Part shown: positions 35,601 to 47,729 of the stretch, piece after piece
Layout of the letters: each line of letters begins with the position of its first letter
Position numbering within the stretch: the first letter of the stretch is position 1
Assembly (NCBI GenBank): GCA_022497145.1
Contig: MU385901.1
Coordinates: 185,356 to 249,355 of the forward strand
Reading direction: 5' to 3'
Length of the DNA: 64,000 nt
DNA from: Rostrohypoxylon terebratum
Taxonomy: Eukaryota; Ascomycota; Sordariomycetes; Xylariales; Hypoxylaceae
Made by a program: the position numbers and the translations under genes
Notes under the pieces: generated by a model
What the model saw: only the letters and a program-made list of their open reading frames with translations
Told to the model about the DNA's origin: nothing
The model's database searches: none

Positions 35601-35715
35601 ACAATATTCACTGCTGGTCTACTCTACCCGAGTCGGCTTCTGCAGTGATACGAATATCTATATTCCTCAACTGTTCCGAGGGCCCGGTCCCTCAATTTCC
35701 TAAACATCATATCAT
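32677..35715. other. 3-kb intergenic region including the long PKA leader
   Basis: No supported gene. CTACCTAG/CCTAGGTA motifs occur at ~33403, 34108-34130, 34655-34675 and 34817-34830. The stretch 34240-35715 is C/T-rich and contains short ATG ORFs (for example 35497-35703), consistent with a long 5' UTR of the PKA gene. Poly-T/A runs are at 34087-34099 and 34521-34530. Confidence 0.5.
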
Positions 35716-37350
35716 ATGCCGACACTAGGATTCCTCAAGAAGAAGCGGACGAAGGAGGAGAAACCTGACCCTTCTTCCTCTAGTCAGCCTACGAGTCCAG
35801 TTACACCGGTAACACCGACGTCCTCGAGGACTTTCGAGTCGAACTCGCTCACCACCATACCCACGCACAGTACGGCCGCCACGAGCGCAAGACCTTCACA
35901 ATCGCAACCTACAACAAAAAATAGCCAGGAAGCGCTAGCTTCTGCTGGTGGGGGATCGCAAATGAATCCGTCAGCGGTCCATCAAACCGCTCCGTATGGA
36001 CTCCAGCCTAGCCCGAGCCCCGCGCAGGCTGGGACGCCACAAAATCTACCGAGTATCAACAACCTGATCAACTTACCACAGAATGACGGTATGGGCCACA
36101 TATATTGTGGCTAGTACCTACATAACTAACACGCATAGTAGGTCACCATGCGGCACCTCCGTCGCAACATCAATCGCACCAATCACAACACATCCAACCT
36201 GCCGCTGCTGAGGTTAGGGTGACAAAGGGCAAATATTCCCTTGGCGATTTTGATCTACTCCGTACTCTCGGCACGGGAAGTTTCGGACGCGTCCATTTAG
36301 TACAATCGAAGCACAACCAACGGTTTTACGCTATCAAGGTCTTGAAGAAGGCCCAGGTCGTCAAAATGAAGCAGGTTGAACATACGAATGACGAGCGGCG
36401 AATGCTTGGAGAGGTCAAGCACCCGTTCCTGATCACTTTGTGGGGTACCTTCCAAGATCCCAGGAACTTATACATGGTTATGGATTTCGTTGAAGGCGGT
36501 GAATTATTCTCTCTGTTGAGGAAATCTGGCGTGGGTCAATAACCATCTTTAGTATGATAGTCCGAAGCGCTAACTATTATCAGCGATTTCCAAATCCTGT
36601 CGCTAAATTTTACGCCGCGGAAGTCACTCTGGCACTTGAATATTTGCATTCGAGAAACATTATTTACAGAGATTTGAAACCAGAAAATCTACTCCTGGAC
36701 CGTCACGGACACCTCAAGATAACAGATTTTGGCTTCGCGAAAAGAGTTCCGGATAAGACATGGACGTTATGTGGAACCCCGGATTACCTAGCCCCAGAAG
36801 TCGTTTCTAACAAGGGTTACAACAAATCCGTTGACTGGTAAGTTTCAGCTTTTGGAACGGGATAAATGGCGATGACGGTTTCTCACTGTCTTCGATCTAG
36901 GTGGTCATTAGGTATCTTAATCTATGAAATGCTCTGCGGCTATACGCCATTCTGGGATAGCGGCTCGCCCATGAAGATATACGAAAATATCTTGAGAGGC
37001 AAGGTCAAGTATCCGGCATATGTCCATCCTGACGCACAGAATTTGCTCGAGCTCCTCATCACTCCGGATTTAACTAAGCGGTTGGGGAACTTGTTTGGCG
37101 GATCGCAGGATGTGAAGAACCACCCGTGGTTTGCGGAAGTCACATGGGATAGGTTATCGAGAAAAGATATCGATGCTCCTTACACACCCCCAGTCAAGGC
37201 CGGCGCTGGCGACGCAAGTCAGTTTGACAGATACCCAGAGGAGACGGAGAAATATGGCCAGTCTGGAAATGACGAGTAAGTTAGGCAAATCATCTACGGT
37301 ATCGTGGCGCTAACGTATATAGGTACGGTTACCTTTTCCCCGATTTCTAG
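35716..37350 (+). CDS. cAMP-dependent protein kinase catalytic subunit
   Basis: Exons 35716-36088, 36142-36530, 36584-36837, 36901-37275, 37323-37350 (472 aa). It is an AGC Ser/Thr kinase released from its regulatory subunit by cAMP. A Ser/Pro/Gln-rich disordered extension of ~150 residues precedes the kinase domain. Motifs are GTGSFGRVHL, the ATP lysine in YAIKVLKKA, YRDLKPENLLL, DFGFAKRV, the activation-loop Thr in WTLCGTPDYLAPEV and WWSLGILIYEMLCG. The last 28-nt exon supplies the hydrophobic motif YLFPDF at the C-terminus, typical of PKA. It is orthologous to the main fungal PKA catalytic subunit, which controls growth, conidiation and stress responses; the long leader upstream hints at translational control. 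Confidence 0.96.
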
Positions 37351-38684
37351 TAAGTCGACAAATTGTCTCGCGAGCGTGATTAGGAGAAGCACGCCCTCTT
37401 GCATTCAAAGATCCGAGTCATGCCAACTGGGTTAGATTGGGGAGGCGAAGGCACGATATCGACAGCTTTGCTTTTTGCAAGTGTCTTGAGAAGACGTGAT
37501 GATAAGGGACCCCCTGGAGGCATATAATTCGTGCTAAATGCTACGGTCCGGTACATGATTGGGAGGATCGGCAAATTGGGTTGAGATCTCACGTCAGGTT
37601 GAGCAATCGGGAAATCGACCCGGTGTCGAAAGAGAAAGGCTCACTCATGAAAATAGAAGTATACCTAGCTTTGGAAAATTCTATAAGCATACATTATGGA
37701 TGGATGGCAATTTTGTTGCAAGTATTCTACCTTGGTTGAGTGAGGGGAGTACTTTCTGTTAAGGGTATTTCTTTTTACTAAGAACACGTCCTTACTTACC
37801 ACAAAATGTTTGCCATTTGGTGTTGCGATATCCAACGATTGTACTAAGTGGTGGGATTGCGTGGAAGACACGTCGACATAAGACCCGCATGAGGCTCTTT
37901 TGACGATTTCATGTGAACATTACCCCCCAAACCCCCACCTTTTTATGCCGTGCCGTACCATACGACCATACAAGCCGACCTCTTATTGGAAGGTTCTATT
38001 CGCTACCCAGGATCCCAGATACTGCTGTGTCGGTGATTATAAAAGAGCGAACTTGTAGTCATTTGCCTCTTTTTGCCTTTCCCTTAACTCAACCTTTAGA
38101 GGAAAGCCACGCATCAATGATGAGACGAAGACGACAACATGCTAAACTAGGTATGTAAATGTACTATATCGAAGACAGAATACTAAGAGACACAACGCAT
38201 AGAAATTACAGAACGGGGGCGGGTTTTCGGGATGGAGCCGCGACCCATAACTAACATTACATAGTACCTAGTATTATTCTCCGCCCAATCCCGTTTCATT
38301 TCCCCACAAGTTCTAACCCGACGTAGTCTACCCGCCCCTCTATTATTTCCCATTATCTTCTAGCCTAATTGAGTATTTATCGAATTATTTCTTAAGAATT
38401 TGGGGGCTCTTTTTCCTTGGTATTCTAACCTACCAAGAACTTCAACTTGCACTTTCAAAAGACGTTTCGGTCAAGCATCGCCCCAAAAGCTTCTCCGCAA
38501 CCTTGAACAGAACGCTGCTGCGCCTCGATCTTCTGCAAGTCACAAGCTACCTATGAGATCTTACTAGTTAAATACGTTTTGAGTCTGTCGCGTTTGGATA
38601 ATCATCTGGTATCGATATATGCTCGCCTTCCCCTGATTTCATCTAATGGTAGTTGGGGTCTCTTGACCGATCCATCTTATCAAT
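37351..38684. other. intergenic
   Basis: 3' flank of PKA and upstream region of the CorA-like gene. Only short ORFs without family support. From about 38280 the sequence is C/T-rich. No RNA gene recognised. Confidence 0.45.
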
Positions 38685-41050
38685 ATGGACAACTACATTT
38701 TTCAGACCCATCTCAAAAATGCCAATACTGTAGAGGAGGATACGTCCTACTTGGAGATTTTCAACTACTCGGTACGTATAAGATTTTTATCTTTTTATTT
38801 TTATTTTTTTTAACTGCTGACACCCCTATTGAAGGGGTCCAGCTAGTTTTCCGTGTACAGCCACATCCATGGATGCCAGTACTAACTCCGATGCTACCTC
38901 AGGACCCATCTTATAACACTTGTGAAGAACATCCGTTGCGATCGGACGACGACTTTGAAAACTTTCTTCATCAGACTGTAGGTTTTCGTTTTTAATTATT
39001 GAATCATCATATTTCCATTGGACTTTTGCGGGGTATCTTTCAGCCAATCTGGTCACTAGATTGGTCATCTGAAGATTAGCTGCGCCATGGGCTGACAAAG
39101 TGGTATCTTATAGGGCGCCTTTGCTCCCGAACGATTGGGAGAGGGGGTGAAGCAACAAGACGGAATTCGATTGATGTAAGTGAGATAAACGTTATGGATT
39201 TGGTCAAGATTGGAACTGACGTGAAAACAGCGTCCAAAAAGATGCTCAGCATCCGAATACCTTTGCGCCACATTATATATCCTTGAAGAAGGAGTCATAT
39301 GATTTGATGGTGAAGGTACTTACACTTACATTTCCGTATCTGTTCTCCTAAAATACAACTTGATCTTTTCTTTAAATCTTGAATCCCATCTACTCTGTTT
39401 ATGATCTTCTTAAAGCGTTGGGGATTGCCATTCTCTATTTTCTTATCGAATGGTCATGAGAGAGAACTCTTACAAGAATCGATTGCTGATTGTGGGCGGT
39501 GTAGACATGGCATCTTCCATTACGGGCAATTGAGGGCAGCAGCCTCGTCGGTCCGTTTTTCTGGTGTTCTCATGATGAAAATGAAGACGATCGCCATCTT
39601 CGTAAGTCCACCATTGACCGATGAGATGAGAAAACATGATTGAAAAATTCTAATACCACCTAGAAATCATCTTTCGGAAATCTGATGTGAGGAAAAAAGG
39701 CAAAACTCGAGGATGGGAAATCAGTACGTTCATTTTCTCTCAAACTCCCAAGCTTTCCTACTGTCTGTGAGGTCTATTAGGACGCATACATAATCATCGA
39801 TCACAATATAAACTCTACGGTCGCTAATCTGCCTGACCGCAGTGCTCTCGTATTCGTATAAGACTGGTATTACCTCAGGGTTTGTTAAGGGCACAACTTC
39901 TTCGGATATCACCGAGTCGCTCAAACATTTGGCTGCTTGCCAAGCTGAAGTTGGGCATCCTCTACTCCTCCCAATCATCATTCTCTCTTACGATCTGTCA
40001 TCAAAAGGTGATAAGAGACAACGCGAAGCCCGCGATTGGTTGAGACGTCTTGAAAATGCCATCACTCTGCGTAACGAAATCGACGAGACGGAGATCTACT
40101 CGGATTTCGACGTCGATGGGATCAATCGAGACCTTGTAGAGTGTCACTCCCAGGTCCTATGGAAGCGCCCGCAGGCTTACCAGGAAATCATCAAGGAATT
40201 CAAGGGAGCAATGGATAACTTCATAAAATACGTCCCAGAACACGGCAGGCATTCGGCTGCTCTCGCAGCTTTACACGATAGCATGATCAGTCGATTGGAT
40301 TTCTATCGAGTAAAGCTAACGGGGATGGAACACTACATTCATACGACGCTAGAAAGGTTGCACATTCAGCGGCAAGCTGTAAGTTACTTTGAATTTTGGT
40401 TTGTGGCCTGACTAGGTACTGACAGATAATAGTTGTATAACATAATGGCCCAGAAGGAGTCTAAGCTCAACCTCGAGATAGCCTCCCAACAGAGGAGAGT
40501 AGCTCACGCGACCAAGCGTGACGGAACCGCTATGAAAACATTATCACTCCTCGGTGCCGTGTTTCTCCCTGGAACGTTCATGGCTTCTGTCTTTAGCATG
40601 ACATTCTTCGACTTCAATGTCGGTAAGTCTCCTAATTTATTGCAACTGATTCTATGAATCTAGAATTTATGAAGACTCATTTCACTAGGTCCGGATGATG
40701 GGAGCTCCGCCGATTCTTCAGGCGATGGCGCAACAGTATCAAAGAAACTTTGGGTGTATTTTGCCGTCACGATACCACTGACTATCATAATCCTACTATT
40801 TTGGTACTACCTGGATTGGAGGCGCGAGAAACGATACGCCCTGGAGGATCTGGAAATTGAGAGAGGCATTGACAGCTTGGAGAAGGATATATTGGCCGTC
40901 ATGCGCAAGAAAACGTTTCACAAAGTTGCTACATGGAATTCCGGTCCTCGTGCATCAATCTTTGGCGAGCACCCGGCAGCGGCGACAACGAGAAGAGAAA
41001 GATTATTTGTCAGGAAAGATACAAGCTTGGAAGAGTTTGAGTTGCCTTGA
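38685..41050 (+). CDS. CorA-like (Mg2+ transporter-fold) membrane protein
   Basis: Nine-exon model: 38685-38775, 38835-38977, 39114-39175, 39231-39315, 39505-39601, 39664-39723, 39843-40378, 40433-40622, 40689-41050 (541 aa); every junction is GT-AG and frame-consistent. Recognisable segments are VFRVQPHPWMPV, LPLRAIEGSSLVGPFFW, FRKSDVRKKGKTRGWE, TGITSGFVKGT, LVECHSQVLWKRPQAY and TTLERLHIQRQALYNI, a set typical of a large fungal CorA-like family. Two C-terminal transmembrane helices (LGAVFLPGTFMASVFSM at about 398-415 and VYFAVTIPLTIIILLFW at 444-460) flank a short loop. The GMN selectivity motif of true CorA is not present after helix 1 (SMTFFDF instead), so Mg2+ transport is uncertain. Exons 1-2 are the least certain. 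Confidence 0.82.
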
Positions 41051-41377
41051 CACTCACAGGAACCACAACGCCAAGCGTGATCTGTTGATCAACTTCGTAC
41101 AATACGTACAATAGGGTCGGTGTTTTTGATTGCGCTTTCACGATTTACACCAATAGAACTTACGACGCCACGGTAATCACGACTATTTAACGAGAGTATA
41201 TACACGCATATACACAAAACATACCCATTTGCTTCGTTTGGACAAAGAGTTTGGATAGAGATTGACGATATACCTAACCTATATATCTATTGATTAATAC
41301 AATTCCCGGCCACGATCTCAATCTTGCCGTACTACCATTATGTGCTTGACTATCTCACGAAATCTTGGACACTCCTA
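41051..41377. other. intergenic between convergent genes
   Basis: 3' flanks of the CorA-like and GST-kappa genes; AT-rich, nothing seen. Confidence 0.5.
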
Positions 41378-42619
41378 CTAAATCTTGGGCTTCTCCGCCT
41401 TGGGTGCAAGCAATGCGAACTGCTGGTACGGCAGGCCGAGAAACTCGTACACGTGATGCCACCTGTCACTGCCGAAGAAAGGCTCGCTCTGCTGGGTCTC
41501 CGCGTTGGTAACCCACAACCAAGGAGCGCCAAACGCGCCGCGCTTCAGCGCCGTCTCGGTCGTCTGGCGCAACACGTCCTTGTACTCGGGCGACGCAGCC
41601 GCCTGCACGATCGCATCCACCTCAGCCGCGGCGAATAAGCGCGCCCCCCCCTCGCGCCCCTTATCCGCTTCGGCGACGGCGTAGAAGTCCGCCGGGGCCG
41701 CGGATAACGCACCGCGCAGGGCCTCGGGCGTGTTGGGCGGCTGGTGCAGCGTCCAGAAGACGTGGAGCAGGTACCGCCACGACGAGAGGTAGACCGGGGT
41801 GGAGTGGTGCGTTTTGATGAAGTGCAGGGCGCGCAGGGGAAGCTGCGTCTTGCCTGCTTCGAACAGGTCGCCTGGGGGAGAGACGTTCAGCAGTCCGACG
41901 GCTGAGAGCGAGCGCCGGCTGTCGTAGGAGGCGTAGGTTGCTTTGGCCGGGAGCACCCAGGGGGGTTTGTTACCTGTGCGTGGGGGGGTTAGTAGGGGGG
42001 TTTGGAGGGGCGCTATGCGGGTAGCCGTAGGGTGGCGGGGAGGGTGGAAAGGGTGGAAATGAGAACGGGCGACGGGAAGCGAGTAGATTGCTGTGTGGCT
42101 TGAAACGGCGGCGTTCGTTCGCCATATGCCCTGAAGCCTCAGGTAAAGTGCCGGGCTAATGGGAAATATGCAAGTCCACCCGGAACTGTGATTGGCTCTC
42201 GCCGCCTTACGCGTTTCTCGTCGTGTCAATGCAGGCACCCGGTGTCTTAGAATACAACGCAAAAAAACAAGTCCGTGAACACGTACCAGAGCCGGCGTTG
42301 ATGGCGCCTAGGAGGACTGGGTGGATCCTAGTATTCGACCGTTAGCGTTGGTCAGCTTATACGATGGATATGTACTGATGATGGGAGTATAATGTATAAT
42401 AGTTGAGGTATTATTGAGATGAATGAGATGAGGTGAGCTGACTCTACTTCTACAGAGTGCTGCTTGAGTAGATCACGGGTTTGGAGCACTTGGATGAGGG
42501 CGATGTAGCTGTATAGTGAGGCTGGAACGGTTTCTAAGTTAGTTGTGTTAAATTGCTAAATCCGAGAGGCGGGATGTCGTACTGATGTCAAGGTATATGT
42601 CAATGTGTCCACCCATCAT
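41378..42619 (-). CDS. glutathione S-transferase kappa / DsbA-family oxidoreductase
   Basis: Exons 42619-42583, 42521-42443, 42327-42287, 41973-41378 (250 aa). The model gives MMGGHIDIYLDITSLYSYIA, then HSVEVEIHPVLLGAINAGSG, then NKPPWVLPAKATYASYD, the diagnostic order of the kappa-class GST / 2-hydroxychromene-2-carboxylate isomerase fold. FGAPWLWV and EPFFGSDRWHHV close the thioredoxin-like half. The catalytic Ser/Cys position of the family is the TSLYSY segment. Kappa GSTs are glutathione-dependent and occur in mitochondria or peroxisomes. The intron-2 donor is GTCAGC, unusual but the only one giving the conserved peptide; intron 3 is 313 nt, long for this genome. It adjoins the methionine/nitrilase cluster. 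Confidence 0.87.
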
Positions 42620-43464
42620 GAAGAGTTTTGAATTGTACTTCGTATGTGTTAAATTAATGTATTAGTAGTAATAATAATCTGTCAGTTTTTACAGGAATGG
42701 CATCATCGAAAGTTAAAGACTTCCAAGTTGAAACAAAAGCAATAGGGGTGAAGTAGTGAAGCATAGGTCCTAAGACTAGGTACCTCTTAGTAAGATAGCC
42801 GACATGTGCCTAGGCATTTCCTCATACGGTCGTATTGAATACTAATCAGGCTTTAGTCAGCGATTCCCGCTCAGTTGATTGAGATAACCGAGCCGCCATC
42901 GCCCCACCAAGTACATAGGTACATACTAGGTATCAGTCTATCAATAATATTGTTAAGGGAAGCGGCACGGGGAGGATTTGAAATTGATTTGATTTTAACT
43001 TTGTGTAACTAGCTGCCTAAGGGAATATAACCTCTCATTATGCGATGAATTACCACCTGAGCTCATTTGAGTTTGTGTTTTTGGTTTGTTGTTACCTATG
43101 ACATATGTATTACCTATGGTCCTATGTATTTGTTACTAGGTACCTTATGTATAAAATGCAGCTGCAGCTGAATGCAAGGAATGCAAGTGCCGGTCTCCTC
43201 AGCTAGGCTAGTAGGTAGGTACTTTACTCCATACCATCCATACTACTCGCTCCGTATCTCGCTCCCCGTATCTCGTTCCCGTTCCCGTTCTCGCCTCCCG
43301 TATCTCGTTCTCGCCTTTCCATACCTCCAGGCTAGTACCTATCTCCCAGGTATCACCCCAATCTCATCTCGTGGTATCAGTATCTTCCAACGTTACCTCA
43401 TATTGATCATTCCTTGTTTGACCCTAGGGCCTAGGGCCTACAATCTATCCATCACAGTCATCAT
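42620..43464. other. intergenic
   Basis: No gene. Contains CTAGGTACCT motifs (42777-42785, 42912-42930, 43136-43144), and at 43255-43315 an imperfect repeat of CCGTATCTCGTTC/CCCGTTC units. Confidence 0.5.
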
Positions 43465-45325
43465 CTACGACTGTATAGTGCCATCTGTGCCTGGTCGGGG
43501 TGCGCCCGTTGCCAGCTTACCCATGAATCCTCCGCTCACGAGGTTAGCAGCAGTCTGGAAGGGATCTATTCCGCTCTTCGCCGCCTTCTCAAGCCCAGCG
43601 GCCTTGAAGGCTTGCTCGAAGTCCTTTCTGATGTCTTCGAAATCTTCGATACCTAAGCTGACACGCAGGAGGTCGGCTGTTTATCAGGAGATGCCAAGTT
43701 AGCCACCTCTTCTTTTCAAAGATGAAACACGATCATGGGACTCGGTGATATACGTACGCGTAACGCCGCCCTTGATTTTCTCGTCATCGGGCATCTGCTG
43801 GTGTGTCGTAACCCAGGGGTGAATGATGAGCGTCTTGCAGTCTCCGACGTTGGCCAAGTGGCTTGCCATCTTGAGATTGTCGACCACGGCACGCACTTGC
43901 TCGACTTTTCCAGCCTAAAGCCCAACGTCAGCATATTCATGCATTTCATGCATAATTCCTCTATATATGTTGCAGCGGAAACTTACCACACCAAAGGTCA
44001 AGACGCCACCTCCTCCCTTTGGCATCACTCTCTTTGCCAGCTCATAGTCCTGATGCGACTTCAGGCCAGGGTATAATACCCAGTTAACGCAGGGGTGGGC
44101 TTCGAGCCACTCGGCGAGCTTCTGTGTGTTCTCGACGGTTCTCTGACCACGGAGCGGTAAGGTCTCCAGACCTTGAAGGAAAAGCCAAGCATTGAATGGA
44201 CTCATGCAAGGTCCCAGATCACGCATGCTGTCCATTCTCACCTTGGCCGCCAAGGCCTTGTATCCGTACGTCTCCCAGAATCGCATGCCGTGGTAACCCT
44301 CCGCCGGTTCCGTGAAACCAGGGAATTTGCCCGATGCACTCCAGTCGAAGTGCCCGCCATCGATCACGATGCCGCCCATGCTGGTTCCATGTCCACCGAT
44401 CCATTTCGTGGCTGAGTGTGTGACGATATCGGCTAGAGGCTCAAGTCAGCTTATGGTCATCTACCTGATGTGCATCTACCTTAAGTGGGTCAGGGGTATG
44501 CATGCTGTCACTCATACCTCCAAGCTTGATTGGCTGGCATAGGTACCCGCCCATGCCAAAGGTGTTGTCGACAACTAAGGGGATGCCATGCTTATGCGCG
44601 ACAGCAGCGATAGCCGCAATATCTGGGACGCTGTGCTTGGGGTTGCTGATCGTCTCGATGTAGATGGCCCGTGTGTTGTCGTCAATTGCCTCTTCGAATT
44701 TGGCGGGATCATTTCCGATTACCCACTTGACGTTAATCTTGAATTTGCTTAGGTATACTCGGAACTGGTTGAAACTGCCGCCGTATACTACAAATACGAA
44801 ATGATTAGAATGGTTCATTCAGAATCGCATCTTCGAGGTTTAGGAACCTACACCAACTGGTGCTTATGAAGTTGTGACCAGGTTCGCAACACTGTGTCAA
44901 GGCCATGAACTGGAGTCGATCGTCAGTATGCGAAAAGCGCTAGCCGGATTCGAACAACTCACCTGGGCTGCGTGACCAGATGCAGTGGCCACAGCGCCCA
45001 CGCCACCTTCTAACATGGCCATTCGATTTTCGAAGACCGTATTGGTTGGATTTCCCATACGCGTGTAGACATACCCGTCCCTGGACCAAGCGAATTTACT
45101 TGCTCCATCAGCCGCGTCGGAAAAATTGTATGCAGCGGTTTGATATAGGGGCACCGCTCTCGAGCCGTTGATTGGGTCCGGCTCTTGTCCACCATGTACG
45201 GCAATGGTGTCGAAGCTGGGTTCCCTATAGTACGATTACTTGTCAGATGTATGTTTCTCCTTTCCTCATCGAGAAGCTATGGCGTCATACCAGTCTAAAT
45301 TGCTAATTGACCCGGGAGGAGACAT
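43465..45325 (-). CDS. O-acetylhomoserine sulfhydrylase (PLP-dependent, MET17/cysD/FUB7 family)
   Basis: Seven exons: 45325-45291, 45224-44963, 44909-44852, 44787-44518, 44432-43987, 43914-43758, 43676-43465 (479 aa). It replaces the acetoxy group of O-acetyl-L-homoserine with a thiol (homocysteine synthesis) or, in FUB7-type paralogues, another nucleophile. Motifs are FDTIAVHGGQEPDPINGSRAVP, SRDGYVYTRMGNPT, SGHAAQFMALTQ, VVDNTFGMGGYLCQP, the PLP lysine in THSATKWIGGHG (about K218), and VTPDLLRVSLGIED. It is ~35 residues longer than yeast Met17 (444 aa), mainly at the C-terminus. Its neighbours, HSAT and aspartate kinase, make its substrate. Biochemical type (housekeeping or pathway-specific) cannot be told from sequence alone. 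Confidence 0.92.
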
Positions 45326-46351
45326 GTTAACGTTGAATAAAGGTCGGCTACGTGTTCTGATATTGTTGGCGACTGACGACTGTCTATGAGCAAGACAATT
45401 TCGAGATGTTGAGACGTTGAGAAGTCTGATTCTCTTTGCGACTTGGACCTGATATAGGGTTGTCAACAATAGAGAGGCTCGGCCTTAAATGTATGTGAGA
45501 CAAACACACCTTGAGCTTTATGGCGTCCGGATTACGGAAGTATACATACATGACCCCCCTCCACCCTGCAGCTACCTCGTCAGCCAGAAAGTACCTTCCA
45601 TCCATCCAGGCCAGCCTACATCAGATAAGGTACTCCTTGCCGTCCATATCCGGAATCCGGATCCAGTTGGCCACTTCGACTATCAGACTGCAATGTAACA
45701 CCAGCAAAGCCCGATGGCTTCCTAGTCGTCGTATGATAGACCCACAACCCCAGCAGCCCAGCTCCTAGCTTGTTGTTGACATATCCCATGGATATTTCCC
45801 CCTACATACGCCTAGACATGCGGGCATGTGAGGTCCTAGAATGCTACTAACAGCTAGGTAATCGACGTATGTACAGGGGTCACCTACATATGTGAGGCGA
45901 CGGCGTTCCCCGCACGTTCTGTGAAATGTGATAACGGCGGTTGCTGAAGAAATTGTGCTAGAGGGGCAGAGCGGCATAATGGCGTTTGCTGATCATCGTA
46001 ACCGAGTCTGGGCGACCCGGGTCTTCGGTTCGCTCGTCTAGAAGAAGTCGAGAGGCTCGTTGAGGGCATTCGGCCATTGGGCATGTTTCACCACCTCGAG
46101 AACTCCCTCATGGCACATGGTGCGTTTGTCAACTGTCAAGTTGAGCTATCATTTTTCAATGACGGCATTACGGTGACCTGCGGATCTTTCTGCAAGTACA
46201 AACCGGGTATTTTTTACTCATGATTTTACCCTACGGGCTACAGAATAATCTAGTTACGGATGCATAGTCCGGTGTATCGAACCACGTGTGTCCCTCGATC
46301 GATGGAACTGCAGAAAAATCTAACATCTCACGTCCTAGCTCAGAATTTCAC
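45326..46351. other. intergenic, promoter of the OAH sulfhydrylase
   Basis: No gene supported; ORFs here are short and overlap on both strands. No conserved element recognised. Confidence 0.45.
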
Positions 46352-47729
46352 CTATCCCGTGAAGCTTACGTTTGTCCCGGGTTTTGTATTTACGGTCAGG
46401 GTACTGTCGGCATGTTAGTCGCCACGGTCTATCCCGCGGGAATTTATTTCTCAGACAAGACTTACAATACGTCTGGACGAGCATAACTTCCGACAGGATC
46501 AAAATCAAGCTAGGGATAATTTGTCAATTTTGTTCGTAGGAGGTACAATTCGGCGTCAGCAGACTCACTCTGGATTCCGTTACTTCCGAAAGTTTCAAAT
46601 CGGAAAAGATGATTCCTTCTTTGTCCCATAACGGCTCTGTCAAGGGAACACCAAGAGGATTCACGATGAACGAACCTCCGTGATTCACGATATCATCGGG
46701 CTCCCATCTCGACCCATCTGGCTTTCGGTCATGGTGTTCGGGTGTAAATGGCGGGTAGTCCTTGGGAAAATCCGAGACTCTGCACACCGAGTTTACCGAG
46801 ACAACGAAGCACCGTCCCTCCTTGGCGATATGCTGCATTGAGGCGATCCATGACGGCAAATCGTCCGCATTAGGAGCGAGGTATATTCTGTGAGAAGTCT
46901 AGTCAGCGAATTTCTCACCTTACTCTAAGTGGTCATCCTATCTTACTCAACGCCTTGCTGGTAGAGTGCCATTCGCGCCGCGGGCATGTAATTCTCCCAA
47001 CTGCATATTCTTTAGCAGATCGAGCCTCACGGAGTTTAGAAGAGCCTACCAGATCAATGTGCCGATCTTGCCAATATCCGTTTGGACGACTCCGAGACCA
47101 TCACCTGCCCCTCTTCCCCATACTAGGCGTTCTGCAGCAGTGGGTATCAACTTGATCTGCAATTAGCCTTCACAAAAGCTCGTAGAAATAGCCAACTGAA
47201 ACTCACCTTTCGATGCTTCAACAACACGGATCCGTCTCGGCCGACCAACAACGCGGTACAATACAGAGTACCTCCATCTTTCTCAATGATACCAACTTGG
47301 ACAAGTACTCCGTGAGATTTAGCTGCCTTTGAGATTGTATCTACCGCCGAAGACGGTACAGCGACAGCCGAATTGTAATATTTCGCATACCATTCTCTTC
47401 CTACTCAGCATTAATCATATGATACTTGTTTTTTTTTCGCGTCTGAACAGAAAATTTTCTTACCGCGAGGCTCTCGTGCTCCAATGGTGGCATCGAACGC
47501 ATAACGCCATGGGTAAGCCGATAAGAACGCTTCGCTGCAGAGCGGCGTTAATTTATTGCGGTTGGTGCAGATCGAGTTATGCAACGACTTACGGGAACAC
47601 GACAAGATCTGCTCCCCCTTCGGCTGCTTCACCGACTAATCTAGTCAATTTCTCCAAACTCTTCTCGAGGTCGAAAGAGACCGGCGCAGCCTGCACGGCA
47701 GCCACCTTCACAACTCGCGTGGTCGCCAT
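46352..47729 (-). CDS. nitrilase (C-N hydrolase superfamily, branch 1-like)
   Basis: Eight exons: 47729-47593, 47534-47464, 47400-47207, 47156-47050, 47000-46947, 46887-46569, 46509-46466, 46403-46352 (325 aa); every junction keeps frame. It hydrolyses nitriles to carboxylic acids plus ammonia (or to amides). The Glu-Lys-Cys triad is present: VVFPEAFLSAYPW (E47), LLKHRKLIPT (K134) and GTLICWENYMP (C170). The C-terminus, LDFDPVGSYARPDVF then LTVNTKPGTNV, is typical of fungal nitrilases and related cyanide hydratases; CWENYMP fits nitrilases better. It lies between OAH sulfhydrylase and homoserine acetyltransferase, transcribed divergently from the latter, which suggests a shared pathway. Confidence 0.93.

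Noticed and set aside
38986..39113. Extra exon of the CorA-like gene starting CCAATCTGG
   Set aside because: All three frames contain stops before the next acceptor; a single intron across the region joins the conserved segments in frame.
44910..44962. GGATTCGAAC-like T-loop motif suggesting a tRNA on the minus strand
   Set aside because: It lies in an intron of the OAH sulfhydrylase; no acceptor stem, D-arm or anticodon arm can be paired around it.
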